Positions 8,928-17,710 of a DNA stretch of 64,000 nucleotides are shown in pieces. Position numbers and translations under genes: made by a program. The notes under the pieces were generated by a model that made no database searches, was not told the DNA's origin, and saw only the letters and a list, made by a program, of their open reading frames with translations. Numbering within the stretch: the stretch's first letter is position 1; each line of letters opens with the position of its first letter. Source of the DNA: Acidimicrobiaceae bacterium (lineage in GTDB: Bacteria; Actinomycetota; Acidimicrobiia; Acidimicrobiales; Poriferisodalaceae); contig JAPOPC010000034.1 in NCBI GenBank assembly GCA_026713105.1, positions 83,247-147,246 of the forward strand. The letters are read 5' to 3'.

Positions 8928-10715
8928 GTGGCACAGCAGCGCGGGAAGCAGAAGACCGACAAGCCGCAGAACATCTTCAACTTCGACTACTCGCGAGATG
9001 CCGACGGGCGGCCGCCGCAGTCGTACTACGACGACATCAAGCAGCGGTTCGCCGAAGAACGCGATCTGCGGCTGAGCTACCGGCCTCCGGGCACGCAGCT
9101 CTATACCTCCGACCTCGACGGAGATCTGGCCCGCTACGCCGAAGATCCGTACGCGACCGAGCGCATCGAGCGTCCGCCAGTGCACGACGAGGTCGAGGTG
9201 CTGTTCATCGGGGGCGGATTCTCGGCGCTGCTGACGTCGGCTCGGCTGCGGCAGAAGGGTGTCGAGAGCATCCGCATCATCGAGCGCGGCGCCGACGTGG
9301 GCGGCACGTGGTACTGGAATCGATACCCCGGTGTGGCCTGCGATGTCGTGTCATACGACTACCTGCCGCTGTTGGACGAAACCGGCTACGTGCCATCGCG
9401 CCACTACGCCACCGGCGACGAGATCTACGAGTACTGCCGGATGATCGCTCAGAAGTACGAGCTCTACGACCTGGCGATGTTCCAGACGACGGTGACCTCG
9501 ACGATTTGGGACGGCGAAGCTGAGGTGTGGCGCATCGGCACCGACCGGGGTGACGAGATCACTGCCCAGTTCGTCATCTGTGCCAACGGCACCCTCGCGA
9601 AGCCCAAGCTGGCGGTCATCGAAGGAATGGAACGGTTTGGCGGCCACTCATTCCACACGTCTCGGTGGGACTACGATTACACCGGCGGCGATCTCGAGAA
9701 CCTCGCTGACAAGCGGGTCGGCATCATCGGCACTGGCGCGACGGCAGTGCAGGCCATCCCGCAGCTCGGCGAGATGTCCAAGGAGCTCTACGTCTTCCAG
9801 CGCACGCCGTCCTCGATCGACATCCGTGACGATTGGGAGACCGACCAGGAGTGGGCGGCGAAGCTGGAGCCGGGCTGGCAGGCGCGCCGGCGCGAGCGGG
9901 CAATGGCAGGACCCCGCATCAGCGATGAGCAGAAGGCGCGCCGTGCGGCGATGACCCGCGAGGAGAAGATCCGCCGTCAGGAGAACGCCAACATCGACGC
10001 GATGATGCGCATCCACCGGCGCATCGACGAAGTCGTGGAAGACCGCGAGACAGCCGAATCGCTCAAGCCCTGGTACATGCTGATGTGCAAGCGGCCCTGC
10101 TTCCACAACGACTACCTGCCCACGTTCAATCGCCCGAACGTGCACCTGGTCGACACCAAGGGCAAGGGCATCACCCAGATCACTGAGCAGGGACCGCACT
10201 TCGACGGCACGCAGTACGAACTCGACCTGCTGATCTACGCCACCGGCTTCGAGGTGCAGCAGACCGGCATCTACAACCGCATCGTCGGCGAGAACGATCT
10301 CGAGCTCAACGACAAGTACTCCGAGGGCATCCGCACGCTGCTGGGCATCCACACGGCCGGCTACCCAAACCTGTTCATCATGGGCGGCTACCAGGCCTTT
10401 TTTGCCTTCAACCTGACCGATGTGCTCAACAGTCAGGGCGAGCACATCGCCGAGTGCATCGACTTCGTCCGCCGGGGCGGTCTGCAGTCGATGGATTGCC
10501 TGCCCGAAGCCGAGGAGTGGTGGGTGCAGCAGGTCATCGCCAACCGCGGCAAGACCACCCGTAACCGCGACTGCACTCCCGGTTACTACAACTTCGAGGG
10601 TGCCGAGAACCGACGCCAGGACGGCAACTTCAACGGCAACATCAAGCAGTACCTGGGCTTCATGTCACACGCCCGCGAAAACATGTCGCAGAATTTCGCC
10701 TTCACCCAGCGCTGA
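8928..10715 (+). CDS. Flavin-dependent Baeyer-Villiger-type monooxygenase
   Basis: The 595-residue protein starts at GTG 8928 after GGGGAGAA. It has two dinucleotide-binding folds (FIGGGFSAL for FAD, GIIGTGATAVQ for NADPH) flanking the fingerprint FGGHSFHTSRWD, which fits F-x-G-x3-H-x3-W-[PD] of type I Baeyer-Villiger monooxygenases. DVGGTWYWNRYPGVACD is also characteristic of the cyclohexanone monooxygenase group. It probably inserts oxygen next to a ketone in cyclic or steroid-like substrates; substrate unknown. It sits between recA and miaB, where most relatives have recX, so it looks like an acquired or shuffled gene, though its base composition is not different. Confidence 0.9.
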   Translation: MAQQRGKQKTDKPQNIFNFDYSRDADGRPPQSYYDDIKQRFAEERDLRLSYRPPGTQLYTSDLDGDLARYAEDPYATERIERPPVHDEVEVLFIGGGFSALLTSARLRQKGVESIRIIERGADVGGTWYWNRYPGVACDVVSYDYLPLLDETGYVPSRHYATGDEIYEYCRMIAQKYELYDLAMFQTTVTSTIWDGEAEVWRIGTDRGDEITAQFVICANGTLAKPKLAVIEGMERFGGHSFHTSRWDYDYTGGDLENLADKRVGIIGTGATAVQAIPQLGEMSKELYVFQRTPSSIDIRDDWETDQEWAAKLEPGWQARRRERAMAGPRISDEQKARRAAMTREEKIRRQENANIDAMMRIHRRIDEVVEDRETAESLKPWYMLMCKRPCFHNDYLPTFNRPNVHLVDTKGKGITQITEQGPHFDGTQYELDLLIYATGFEVQQTGIYNRIVGENDLELNDKYSEGIRTLLGIHTAGYPNLFIMGGYQAFFAFNLTDVLNSQGEHIAECIDFVRRGGLQSMDCLPEAEEWWVQQVIANRGKTTRNRDCTPGYYNFEGAENRRQDGNFNGNIKQYLGFMSHARENMSQNFAFTQR

Positions 10716-10757
10716 GGCTGAGCCCCGGGCCCGAGCGGCCCGCGAACGCAGCGAACA
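10714..10757 (+). repeat. Dispersed post-stop repeat, copy B
   Basis: Starts on the stop codon of the monooxygenase gene with GAGGCTGAGCC. Positions 10728-10757 match copy A (311-340) at 27 of 30 bases. Confidence 0.6.
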
Positions 10758-10800
10758 AGAGCGGGAGGCGAGGGAAAGCAGGCGTTCTCGAGCGCGCCCC

Positions 10801-10806
10801 TAGCCT
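10801..10806 (+). promoter_or_regulatory. -10 box, probably leaderless, for miaB
   Basis: TAGCCT followed by 7 bases and then the GTG start of miaB. No ribosome binding site precedes the GTG. Confidence 0.5.
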
Positions 10807-10813
10807 TGACGCC

Positions 10814-12310
10814 GTGGCTGCGGGCGAGCATGAGGGCGACGTCGAGGGCCGGCGCAGCTATTTCGTGCGCACCTATGGGTGCCAGATGAACGAGCACGAT
10901 TCCGAGCGAATCGCAGGCCTGCTCGAAGCCGACGACTTGGTGGCCGCGTCGACGATGGCCGATGCCGATGTGATCGTGTTGAACACCTGCTGCATTCGCG
11001 AGAACGCCGACAACAAGCTCTACGGGCAGCTCGGGCACCTCAAGCGCCTCAAAGAGGAACGGCCAGACGTGCAGATCGCAGTTGCCGGCTGCCTGGCGCA
11101 GAAGGACCAGGACTTGGTCCGCCAGCGGGCTCCCCATGTCGATGTGGTCTTCGGCACTCACAACGTGGCACGCGCCGTCGACTTGCTGAGCGAGGCTCGC
11201 GTGTCGGGCCCGGTGACGGAGATCCTTGCCGAGTCTGAAGAATTCCCATCGGCGCTGCCGGTACGGCGAGATGCCCAGCACGTCGCGTGGGTCACGATCC
11301 AGATCGGCTGTGACAACTCGTGCGCGTTCTGCATCGTGCCCTCCGTTCGGGGCCGCGAGATCTCCCGCCCGTTCGGCGAACTCATCGACGAGGTGCGTCG
11401 TCTGGCAGCCGACGGCGTCAGCGAGGTGACACTGCTCGGGCAGAACGTCAACAGCTACGGCCGCGACGTCACCCTGGCGCTGCGCGGCGCGAACGGCGCG
11501 CCTCCCGCGGACCATCCCGCCGATGTCGTCTGGCGTGCCGGCGAGGCTTGGGCCGAAGGGCGGCGCACCGCCCGCCCGCTGTTCGGCGACCTGCTCCGCG
11601 CGGTCGGTGCAGTTGACGGCATCGAGCGGGTGCGCTTCACCAGCCCGCACCCGAAAGACCTGCGAGCCGACGTGATCTCGGCCATGGCCGAGACGTCATC
11701 AGTGTGCGAGCACCTCCACCTGCCGCTGCAGTCCGGCAGCGACAACGTGCTCGCAGCCATGCACCGGGGCTACACCGCCCAGCGCTACCTGGAACGACTG
11801 GAGGCCGCCCGGACCGCCGTCGACGATCTCGCAGTCAGCACCGACATCATCGTGGGCTTTCCCGGCGAGTCCGAGCACGACTTCGCTGCGACGCTGGAGC
11901 TGGCCGCAGAAGCCCGTTTCGACAGCGCATTCACCTTCGTCTTCTCGCCGCGGCCCGGCACCGAAGCTGCCCAACTCGCCGATCGCTTTGTGGCCCCCGA
12001 AGTGTCGGCTGAGCGCATGGAGCGACTGCGAACCGTCATCGAGCGCTCGGCACGCCTGGGCAACGAGTCCCGAGTCGATCGCATCGAGGAGGTGCTGGTC
12101 GAGGGGCCTTCGAAGCGAGATCCGGGCACGCTCACCGGCCGCACCCGCCAGAACCGCCTGGTGCATTTCGCATCGACCAAACCGCTGCGAACGGGCACCT
12201 ATGCCCGGGTGCTGGTGTGCGAGGCTGCCACCTTCCATCTCAGCGGCGAACTCATCGAGGTCACCGCACCGGCCCGGCACCGCACCCGCATCCCGGTTGC
12301 CGCTCGCTGA
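10814..12310 (+). CDS. miaB: tRNA-2-methylthio-N6-dimethylallyladenosine synthase MiaB
   Basis: A 498-residue methylthiotransferase from GTG 10814. The N-terminal domain has YGCQMNEHDSE, LNTCCIREN and AVAGCLAQKD, whose cysteines hold one Fe-S cluster. The radical-SAM motif CDNSCAFC follows near residue 170. QSGSDNVLAAMHRGY and the GFPGES strand complete the core, and a TRAM domain ends the protein. It adds the methylthio group at A37 of tRNA after MiaA acts. About 30 extra residues (roughly 11490-11580, Ala/Arg/Asp-rich) interrupt the radical-SAM domain after NSYGRDV. miaA begins 13 bp downstream, so the pair is one unit. Confidence 0.95.
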   Translation: MAAGEHEGDVEGRRSYFVRTYGCQMNEHDSERIAGLLEADDLVAASTMADADVIVLNTCCIRENADNKLYGQLGHLKRLKEERPDVQIAVAGCLAQKDQDLVRQRAPHVDVVFGTHNVARAVDLLSEARVSGPVTEILAESEEFPSALPVRRDAQHVAWVTIQIGCDNSCAFCIVPSVRGREISRPFGELIDEVRRLAADGVSEVTLLGQNVNSYGRDVTLALRGANGAPPADHPADVVWRAGEAWAEGRRTARPLFGDLLRAVGAVDGIERVRFTSPHPKDLRADVISAMAETSSVCEHLHLPLQSGSDNVLAAMHRGYTAQRYLERLEAARTAVDDLAVSTDIIVGFPGESEHDFAATLELAAEARFDSAFTFVFSPRPGTEAAQLADRFVAPEVSAERMERLRTVIERSARLGNESRVDRIEEVLVEGPSKRDPGTLTGRTRQNRLVHFASTKPLRTGTYARVLVCEAATFHLSGELIEVTAPARHRTRIPVAAR

Positions 12311-12323
12311 GAGTCGGGACGCC

Positions 12324-13355
12324 ATGGGTGGTGACGGCGCCCAACGGCCGCTAGTGATCGTCGGGCCGACGGCGAGCGGCAAGTCGGCGCTGGCACTCGA
12401 ACTTGCACGGCGCGCACGCGCCCCGAACGAGGGCCAGATTGCGGCCGAACTGGTGTCGGTCGACTCCATGCAGGTCTACCGGGGAATGGACATCGGTACT
12501 GCGAAACCCACCGCGCCCGAGCAGGCGGAGATTCCGCACCACCTCATCGACCTTGTCGAACCGGCAGAGCGATTCACCGTCGTCGACTACGCCGACAACT
12601 TCTCCTCGGCAATGGCCGACATTGTCCGCCGCGGCGCAGTGCCTTTGCTCGTCGGCGGGACCGGCTTGTACCTACGCGCCGTCGTCGACGGGTTGACCCC
12701 GCCGCCGGAGTTCACCTACATCGCCACCGAACTCGAATCCGAAGCCGCCGCCATATCCGTGGCGGCAGCGGCACCGGACGGGCTCACCGTCTGCGGGGGC
12801 ACGGCTGACTCGGCTGCGATTCGCCAAGCCGCGGAAGGTCGAGCGCCCGGCGCGGCCGTGTTGCACCAGCGCCTCGCCGAACTGGACCCTGTTGCCGCGT
12901 CACGCATGGAGCCGACGAACCTGCGGCGAATCGTGCGGGCGCTGTCGGTCTGCCTCGGAACCGGCCAGCCGTTCTCGTCGTTCGGACCGGGTCTGCAGAC
13001 CTATCCCGAGGTTCCCTTCCGGCTCGTGGGGATCAACGTCGACCGCGACACGCTCGACGAGCGCATCGCCGAGAGGTACCGACACCAGATGGACCGGGGT
13101 TTCTTGGATGAGGCCCGGGGCCTGATGGAGGCACCGCTGTCTCGTACCGCAGCGCAAGCTCTCGGCTACAAGGAGTTGCGAGCCCACCTGGAAGGGGAGT
13201 GTTCGCTGACCGAGGCACTTGATATCGCTGTCGCACGGACTCGGAAGTTCGCCCGCCGTCAGCAGCGCTGGTTTGCCAGAGACCCGCGGATCACGTGGAT
13301 CCCGTCCGGGAGCACTGCTGAGATGGCGGACCGTGTGCACCAACTTGAAGCCTGA
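12324..13355 (+). CDS. miaA: tRNA dimethylallyltransferase MiaA
   Basis: A 343-residue protein starting at ATG 12324. The P-loop GPTASGKSAL lies at about residue 14, followed by DSMQVYRGMDIGTAKP, IPHHLIDL and GGTGLYLRAVVDGL. It transfers the dimethylallyl group from DMAPP to A37 of tRNAs reading UNN codons. About 35 Ala-rich residues (around 12736-12850) sit between the catalytic domain and the swinging domain and are absent from most homologues. The C-terminal KFARRQQRWF RNA-binding segment is present. Co-transcribed with miaB. Confidence 0.95.
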   Translation: MGGDGAQRPLVIVGPTASGKSALALELARRARAPNEGQIAAELVSVDSMQVYRGMDIGTAKPTAPEQAEIPHHLIDLVEPAERFTVVDYADNFSSAMADIVRRGAVPLLVGGTGLYLRAVVDGLTPPPEFTYIATELESEAAAISVAAAAPDGLTVCGGTADSAAIRQAAEGRAPGAAVLHQRLAELDPVAASRMEPTNLRRIVRALSVCLGTGQPFSSFGPGLQTYPEVPFRLVGINVDRDTLDERIAERYRHQMDRGFLDEARGLMEAPLSRTAAQALGYKELRAHLEGECSLTEALDIAVARTRKFARRQQRWFARDPRITWIPSGSTAEMADRVHQLEA

Positions 13356-13396
13356 AGACAACCGACTACACATAGCCTCAAGCTGAAGTTGAATGT

Positions 13397-14593
13397 TCAG
13401 TCGATGCGGGACTCGACCATGTCCAGAATGTCGTCGGTCAGCACAGCGGCAACCCTGACGTAACCCGCAGCCGAGGGGCCGTAGAACTCGCCGGGTGAAA
13501 CGAGAATCCCCGCCTCGGCGAGGAGGGTGCGGGTGAATGCCCACGCATCGCCGTCAGGTGCAGCAGCCCACAGGTAGAACCCGCCGCGGGGAAGCGGGGG
13601 CTCGGGACCGAACCGGCCCACGATGCGGGCGAGACGCTCTAGCCGCGACCGGTATCGCTCTCGTTGTTCGGCGACGTGGACGCTGTCGGCCAGTGCTGCG
13701 ACGGCCGCCGCTTGGGCGGGACCCGGGACCATGAATCCGGCGTGCTTGCGCAGCTCCCGCAGGTAGTGGACGAGTTCGGGGTCTCCGGCGTAGAAGCCCA
13801 CCCTGACGCCGGCCAGGTTGGACCGCTTGGACAGCGAGTGAACGGCCACCACGCCATCAGCGTCGGCACGCCGAGAGCGGTGAGTCGCGGCGTCCGCATC
13901 CGCGGCGGCGCTCCGGGAGTGATCAGCGGCGGTGTCAGGAGCCGTCGGCGCCAGGATCGTGTGTGGGGGTCCGTCCCAGGTGAACTCGGCGTAGCACTCG
14001 TCGCTGAAGACTGGCACGCCTCGCTCGCGCCCCCAGTCCGCCGCAGCGGCCAAATCGTCGAGACCGCCCGCTGGATTGCCCGGCGAGTTGACCCACAAGA
14101 CCAATGCCCGATCGGCATCAGCCTCGGAAATGGCGTCGAGCTGGATCGACCAGTGCTCGTCTGCCGGCACCCCGACCGCCCGGCAGCCGGCCAGCTCGGC
14201 TCCCATCGCGTAGCTGGGGTAGCTGACCTCGGGATACAGCACGGTGTCGCGCTCAGGGGTGCGCAAGCGCAGCCAGTGCGGCAGCCCGGCCACAAATTCC
14301 TTCGAGCCGATCGTTGCCGCGATCTCGGCATCGGCGTCCACCTGCACGCCGAACCGCTGTTCACACCAGCGTGCAGCAGCATCCCGCAGCTCTGGCGTGC
14401 CGATCGACGGCGGGTAGCCCCGCTCGGAGTCCGACCCGCCCAGCGCAGCCAGCACGGCCGACGACGGCGGGTCCACCGGCGTGCCGATGGACAGATCCAC
14501 CAGCCCGCCGTCATGGCGGTCGGCCAGTGGCTTCAGTTCGTCCAGCCGGTCATAGGGATACGGCGGCGGAACGAATCGGGCGCGAGTGCTCAC
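13397..14593 (-). CDS. dapC: PLP-dependent aminotransferase, probable succinyldiaminopimelate aminotransferase (DapC type)
   Basis: A 398-residue class I/II aminotransferase from GTG 14593 (VSTRARFVPPPYPYDRL); the preceding frame has no similarity. IGSKEFVAGLP, WVNSPGNPAG and FSDECYAEF precede SLSKRSNLAGVRVGF, which holds the PLP lysine. That N-terminal PPPYPYDRL and the SKRSN motif are typical of actinobacterial DapC, which makes N-succinyl-LL-diaminopimelate precursor; the assignment over related aminotransferases is moderate. A repetitive Ala/Asp/Arg/His-rich insertion (about 13865-13945) precedes the PLP-lysine loop. dapF lies 2 kb away on the same strand, which fits a lysine/peptidoglycan role. 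It begins 4 bp after the vapC stop. Confidence 0.75.
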   Translation of the reverse strand: MSTRARFVPPPYPYDRLDELKPLADRHDGGLVDLSIGTPVDPPSSAVLAALGGSDSERGYPPSIGTPELRDAAARWCEQRFGVQVDADAEIAATIGSKEFVAGLPHWLRLRTPERDTVLYPEVSYPSYAMGAELAGCRAVGVPADEHWSIQLDAISEADADRALVLWVNSPGNPAGGLDDLAAAADWGRERGVPVFSDECYAEFTWDGPPHTILAPTAPDTAADHSRSAAADADAATHRSRRADADGVVAVHSLSKRSNLAGVRVGFYAGDPELVHYLRELRKHAGFMVPGPAQAAAVAALADSVHVAEQRERYRSRLERLARIVGRFGPEPPLPRGGFYLWAAAPDGDAWAFTRTLLAEAGILVSPGEFYGPSAAGYVRVAAVLTDDILDMVESRID

Positions 14594-14597
14594 TGGA

Positions 14598-15002
14598 TCA
14601 GTGTGCACCGATCGGCGTCCAGACGATCCCGTCGATGTGGGAGAAGTGCTGGTCGGCCGAGACGAGGTCTGCCCCCGTCTCCATCGCGTGGGCCGCAATC
14701 CAGACGTCATTGGTCGGAATCGGACGACCCTTCGCTCGAAGCGCGGCTGCGATGCGTGAGTAGCGGTCGGCGGTCACCGGCCCGACCTCCACCACAGAGG
14801 CGTACGGATTGTCGATGAACGATCGTAGGTCTGCAAGATTCCGCTCCGGACGTGAGCCGCGTCGAAATCCGTACATCAGCTCGCCGATGACGACTGCTGA
14901 GAGCAGCAGCTCACGGGCGCTCCTGACGATCTGCGCCACTTCCTGCTGGCCGCGCATCAGCAGTGTGTAGGCGTTGGTGTCGAGCAGCAGCCTCACTGCC
15001 AC
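14598..15002 (-). CDS. vapC: PIN-domain toxin VapC
   Basis: A 134-residue PIN-domain ribonuclease. The acidic residues expected in the active site are visible: Asp8 in LLLDTNAY, Glu41 in VVIGELMYG, Asp99 in PTNDVWIAA and Asp117 in VSADQHF. Such toxins cut tRNA or rRNA when free of antitoxin. It overlaps the antitoxin gene by 10 bp and is almost joined to the aminotransferase gene downstream, so it may affect expression of that gene. The catalytic set looks complete. Confidence 0.9.
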   Translation of the reverse strand: MAVRLLLDTNAYTLLMRGQQEVAQIVRSARELLLSAVVIGELMYGFRRGSRPERNLADLRSFIDNPYASVVEVGPVTADRYSRIAAALRAKGRPIPTNDVWIAAHAMETGADLVSADQHFSHIDGIVWTPIGAH

Positions 15003-15253
15003 GCTGCCTCGTCGATGACGGCGAGATCCTGCAGCGCGGCATCCATTTCGTCGGCTTCCTCTGGCGACCAGCTGCCGATGAGATGGTCGAGCGAGTCACC
15101 GACGCAGTCGCCGCCGGGGGTTTCCGACAGTCCGGCGCCTTTGCGCAGGAGTCGGAGCGCCGCCTGATTCAGCGAGACACCTTCGCGTTGAGCGAAGCGC
15201 CGCATCGCCTCGCCGAGTTCGTCGCCGAAGCCCCGGACCGTGAGCTGCTGCAT
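14993..15253 (-). CDS. vapB: VapB-type antitoxin
   Basis: An 86-residue protein starting at ATG 15253 behind AGGAG. The first 45 residues (LTVRGFGDELGEAMRRFAQREGVSLNQAALRLL) look like a ribbon-helix-helix DNA-binding domain. The acidic C-terminal tail (SWSPEEADEMDAALQDLAVIDE) is the expected toxin-binding part. It overlaps vapC by 10 bp. It would repress its own promoter with the toxin; a palindrome suitable as operator lies directly upstream. Confidence 0.85.
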   Translation of the reverse strand: MQQLTVRGFGDELGEAMRRFAQREGVSLNQAALRLLRKGAGLSETPGGDCVGDSLDHLIGSWSPEEADEMDAALQDLAVIDEAAWQ

Positions 15254-15269
15254 TGGCGGGCTCCTGTGT

Positions 15270-15295
15270 GATTCAAGAATGAGTCACTATGAATC
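15270..15295. promoter_or_regulatory. Palindrome upstream of vapB, possible VapBC operator
   Basis: GATTCA at 15270-15275 and its reverse complement TGAATC at 15290-15295 flank the near-palindrome TGAGTCA (15280-15286). It lies 17 bp before vapB and overlaps the last codons of hflX. Part of the symmetry may come from the repetitive Asp/Ser codons ending hflX. Confidence 0.4.
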
Positions 15296-16648
15296 GTAGT
15301 CTGAGTCGCTAACGGCAAACTCTGCGAACAGGCTGCGGGCGACGTCGTCGAGGCGGGCGTGCACCAGGGTCCCATCGTCGTCGTGAGTCTCGGAGAGCAC
15401 TTCGCCTTCCCGATGCACGGCCGCGAGGGCGTCGCCGCGGGAGTACGGGATGCGCAGCTCCGTCACTTCAGTGAGGTGCCGGAGACGGTCGCCGACGGCG
15501 AGCAGGAGATCCTCCACGCCGTCACCGCTGTTGGACGAGATCGCATGGGAACCCTCATAGCGCCCCAGCAGTCGTCCCACGATGCCGTCATCGGCGGCGT
15601 CGCTTTTGTTGAAAGCGATCAGTTCGGGGACATCGCCCGCGCCGATCTCTCGCAGCACGGAGCGCACCACATCGATGTGCATCTCCGGCTCCGCGGCCGA
15701 AGCGTCCACAAGGTGCACCAGCAGGTCGGCCTCGGCCACCTCCTCCAGCGTCGACATGAATGCTTCCACCAGCGATGTAGGCAGCTTCTTGATGAACCCG
15801 ACGGTGTCCGTCATGAGCACCGTCTCGCCGCCGGGAAGCTGCAGGCGACGGGTAGTGGCATCGAGCGTGGCAAACAGCCGGTCCTCGATCAGCACATTGG
15901 CTCCGGTGAGGCGGCGCAGCAGCGTCGACTTGCCGGCGTTGGTGTAGCCCACGACGGCGACCGTGTGATATCTGGATCGGCGGCGCGACTTGCGCTGATT
16001 CAGCCGGGTGCGTCGCAGGCCGCGCAGATCTTTCTCGAGCCGTGCCAGACGTCGCTGAATCCGGCGCCGATCCACCTCGAGCTGGGTTTCGCCCGGTCCC
16101 CGTGTGCCGATGCCGCCAGCCTGCTGGGACAGCTGCCGACCTCGGCCTCGCAGCCGGGGGAGCCGGTAGCGAAGCTGCGCGAGCTCCACCTGTGCCTTGC
16201 CTTCAAGCGTCGTGGCGTTCTGGGCGAAGATGTCGAGGATGACCGCGGTGCGGTCCAGCGCGGTGCGCTTGAGAATCCGTTCCAGGTTGAACTGCTGCGC
16301 CGGCGACAGCTCGTCGTCGAACACCACCGTGTCGGCATCGTGCTCGAGGGAGGCATCCAGGATTTCGTCGGCTTTCCCGCGCCCCACAAACGTCGCAGGA
16401 TCGGGAGCATCCCGCCGCTGAACAATCCGCTCCACCGAATCGGCCCCAGCAGTGTCCACCAACCGCTCTAGCTCATCAAGATTGGCATCCACCTCGTCCG
16501 CGGTCCGCTCCGCGAGCTGCACCCCCACCAGCACGATCTGCTCCCGAAAAGCCCGATCAATCAGCCCAGATTCAGCCCCCCCAAACTCACCGAACCCCCC
16601 ACGATGGCTCTCGTCGGACGGCTCCGCCGGCTGTTCAGATTCAACCAT
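15287..16648 (-). CDS. hflX: GTPase HflX
   Basis: A 453-residue ribosome-associated GTPase. The N-terminal domain has FVGRGKADEI and VVFDDELSPAQQFNLE; then the coiled region with GGIGTRGPGETQLEVDRRRI; then the G domain with GYTNAGKSTLLRRLTG (P-loop), DTVGFIKKLP (switch II) and NKSD. It splits stalled or hibernating 70S ribosomes. The chosen ATG at 16648 overlaps the dapF stop as TGATG, indicating translational coupling; an earlier frame start at 16681 lies inside dapF. Family relatives in actinobacteria often follow dapF. Confidence 0.95.
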   Translation of the reverse strand: MVESEQPAEPSDESHRGGFGEFGGAESGLIDRAFREQIVLVGVQLAERTADEVDANLDELERLVDTAGADSVERIVQRRDAPDPATFVGRGKADEILDASLEHDADTVVFDDELSPAQQFNLERILKRTALDRTAVILDIFAQNATTLEGKAQVELAQLRYRLPRLRGRGRQLSQQAGGIGTRGPGETQLEVDRRRIQRRLARLEKDLRGLRRTRLNQRKSRRRSRYHTVAVVGYTNAGKSTLLRRLTGANVLIEDRLFATLDATTRRLQLPGGETVLMTDTVGFIKKLPTSLVEAFMSTLEEVAEADLLVHLVDASAAEPEMHIDVVRSVLREIGAGDVPELIAFNKSDAADDGIVGRLLGRYEGSHAISSNSGDGVEDLLLAVGDRLRHLTEVTELRIPYSRGDALAAVHREGEVLSETHDDDGTLVHARLDDVARSLFAEFAVSDSDYDS

Positions 16649-17643
16649 CAGGCGTCCTGCAAGGGTGCAGGTATGGGCCACTCATGGTCGCCGAGCGGTT
16701 CCACCCAGACGCTGAGAATGGGATGACTGTCATCAGTGTCAATAGACACGGTTGCCGTGCCGCCTGGCATTGCAACGACCGTCTCGCTGCCCGGTGCCAC
16801 GAGACCCCAATCCTGCGCTCGCACAGCCGCAGTGACGGCACCCGTCCCACATGCCTGCGTCAGGCCTGCGCCGCGCTCCCAGACGGACATTCCGAGTGAC
16901 TTGCCGTCATCGCCGATAGGCCAAATGAACTCCACGTTGATTCCCGTGCTCTCGGGGAAATAGCTTTCATAGAGCTCGCCAAGTCGCGCCGTCTCGGCCT
17001 TGTCGATTTCAGCCCCGGCGGCGACAACGAGGTGCGGATTTCCTACATCGCCGGTTCCGCGCGCGGCCTCATCGAAGCGAGCGCTGATGAGATCGTCGAG
17101 TTCGGTCGTGATGCTCGGTCCGGGGACAACCTTGGGCATGTGGACTTCAGCGAGCGACTTGACGGGCTCGACCGAGCCGCTCTCGGTCATGGCGAATTCG
17201 GCACTCAAGGTCACCCGCCGCGCTCCGTCCACCGTGTCAACGGTGAGTTCGAGAAGGCTGTCGGGTGCTTCTTCACCCTCGCCGAACTCCATGCTCGAAA
17301 CGAGAGCGCAGGCAACCTCATTGGCTAGACAGGCGAGTCCGTTGCCGCTCACCTCCGCTGACGACCCGTCCGAGTTGAACAGCGTCATCCGAACTTGCCT
17401 GACCTGCGGCGCAGAAGAGGCTTCGAGTGCGTCCGACGCCACGCTCGGCTGCGTGGCACTTGTATCTATGGCCAGGATCAAGCCGTCGGCGCCGATACCG
17501 CAGCTTCGGTCGCAGAGCTGCGACGTCAGCGTTGGCCAATCGAGACGGAGCGAGTCGAGAGCCGCCTTCTCGTGCGGCTGCATGAGCGCGATCAAGAAGT
17601 CATTGCCGAGAGCTTGGTGCTTGGCGAACCGAAGCGTCTCCAT
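16648..17643 (-). CDS. dapF: Diaminopimelate epimerase (DapF) with an altered first active-site motif
   Basis: The 331-residue protein has the N-terminal FAKHQALGNDFLI, CGIGADGLI, FNSDGSSAEVSGNG and ERGAGLTQACGTGA blocks of DapF, which interconverts LL- and meso-diaminopimelate. The second catalytic cysteine (ACGTGA) is present. The first, normally in N-x-DGS-x4-CGNG-x-R, is replaced by serine (codon AGC), and the following arginine is alanine. It is longer than usual through Ser/Ala-rich loops (for example after AIDTSA). Either activity is reduced or changed, or a nearby cysteine substitutes. Coupled to hflX by a TGATG overlap. Confidence 0.85.
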   Translation of the reverse strand: METLRFAKHQALGNDFLIALMQPHEKAALDSLRLDWPTLTSQLCDRSCGIGADGLILAIDTSATQPSVASDALEASSAPQVRQVRMTLFNSDGSSAEVSGNGLACLANEVACALVSSMEFGEGEEAPDSLLELTVDTVDGARRVTLSAEFAMTESGSVEPVKSLAEVHMPKVVPGPSITTELDDLISARFDEAARGTGDVGNPHLVVAAGAEIDKAETARLGELYESYFPESTGINVEFIWPIGDDGKSLGMSVWERGAGLTQACGTGAVTAAVRAQDWGLVAPGSETVVAMPGGTATVSIDTDDSHPILSVWVEPLGDHEWPIPAPLQDA

Positions 17644-17710
17644 GGCTCCATTGTCACACCTCGCCCGCGGATTCCCAGCGTGAATTGCGGGCGCTTCGAA
17701 TGCCTGAGCG

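Noticed and set aside
13341..13391. Inverted repeat CAACTT...AAGTTG between miaA and dapC as bidirectional terminator
   Set aside because: Only six paired bases plus a few beyond an internal loop, separated by about 30 bases, and no T-run.
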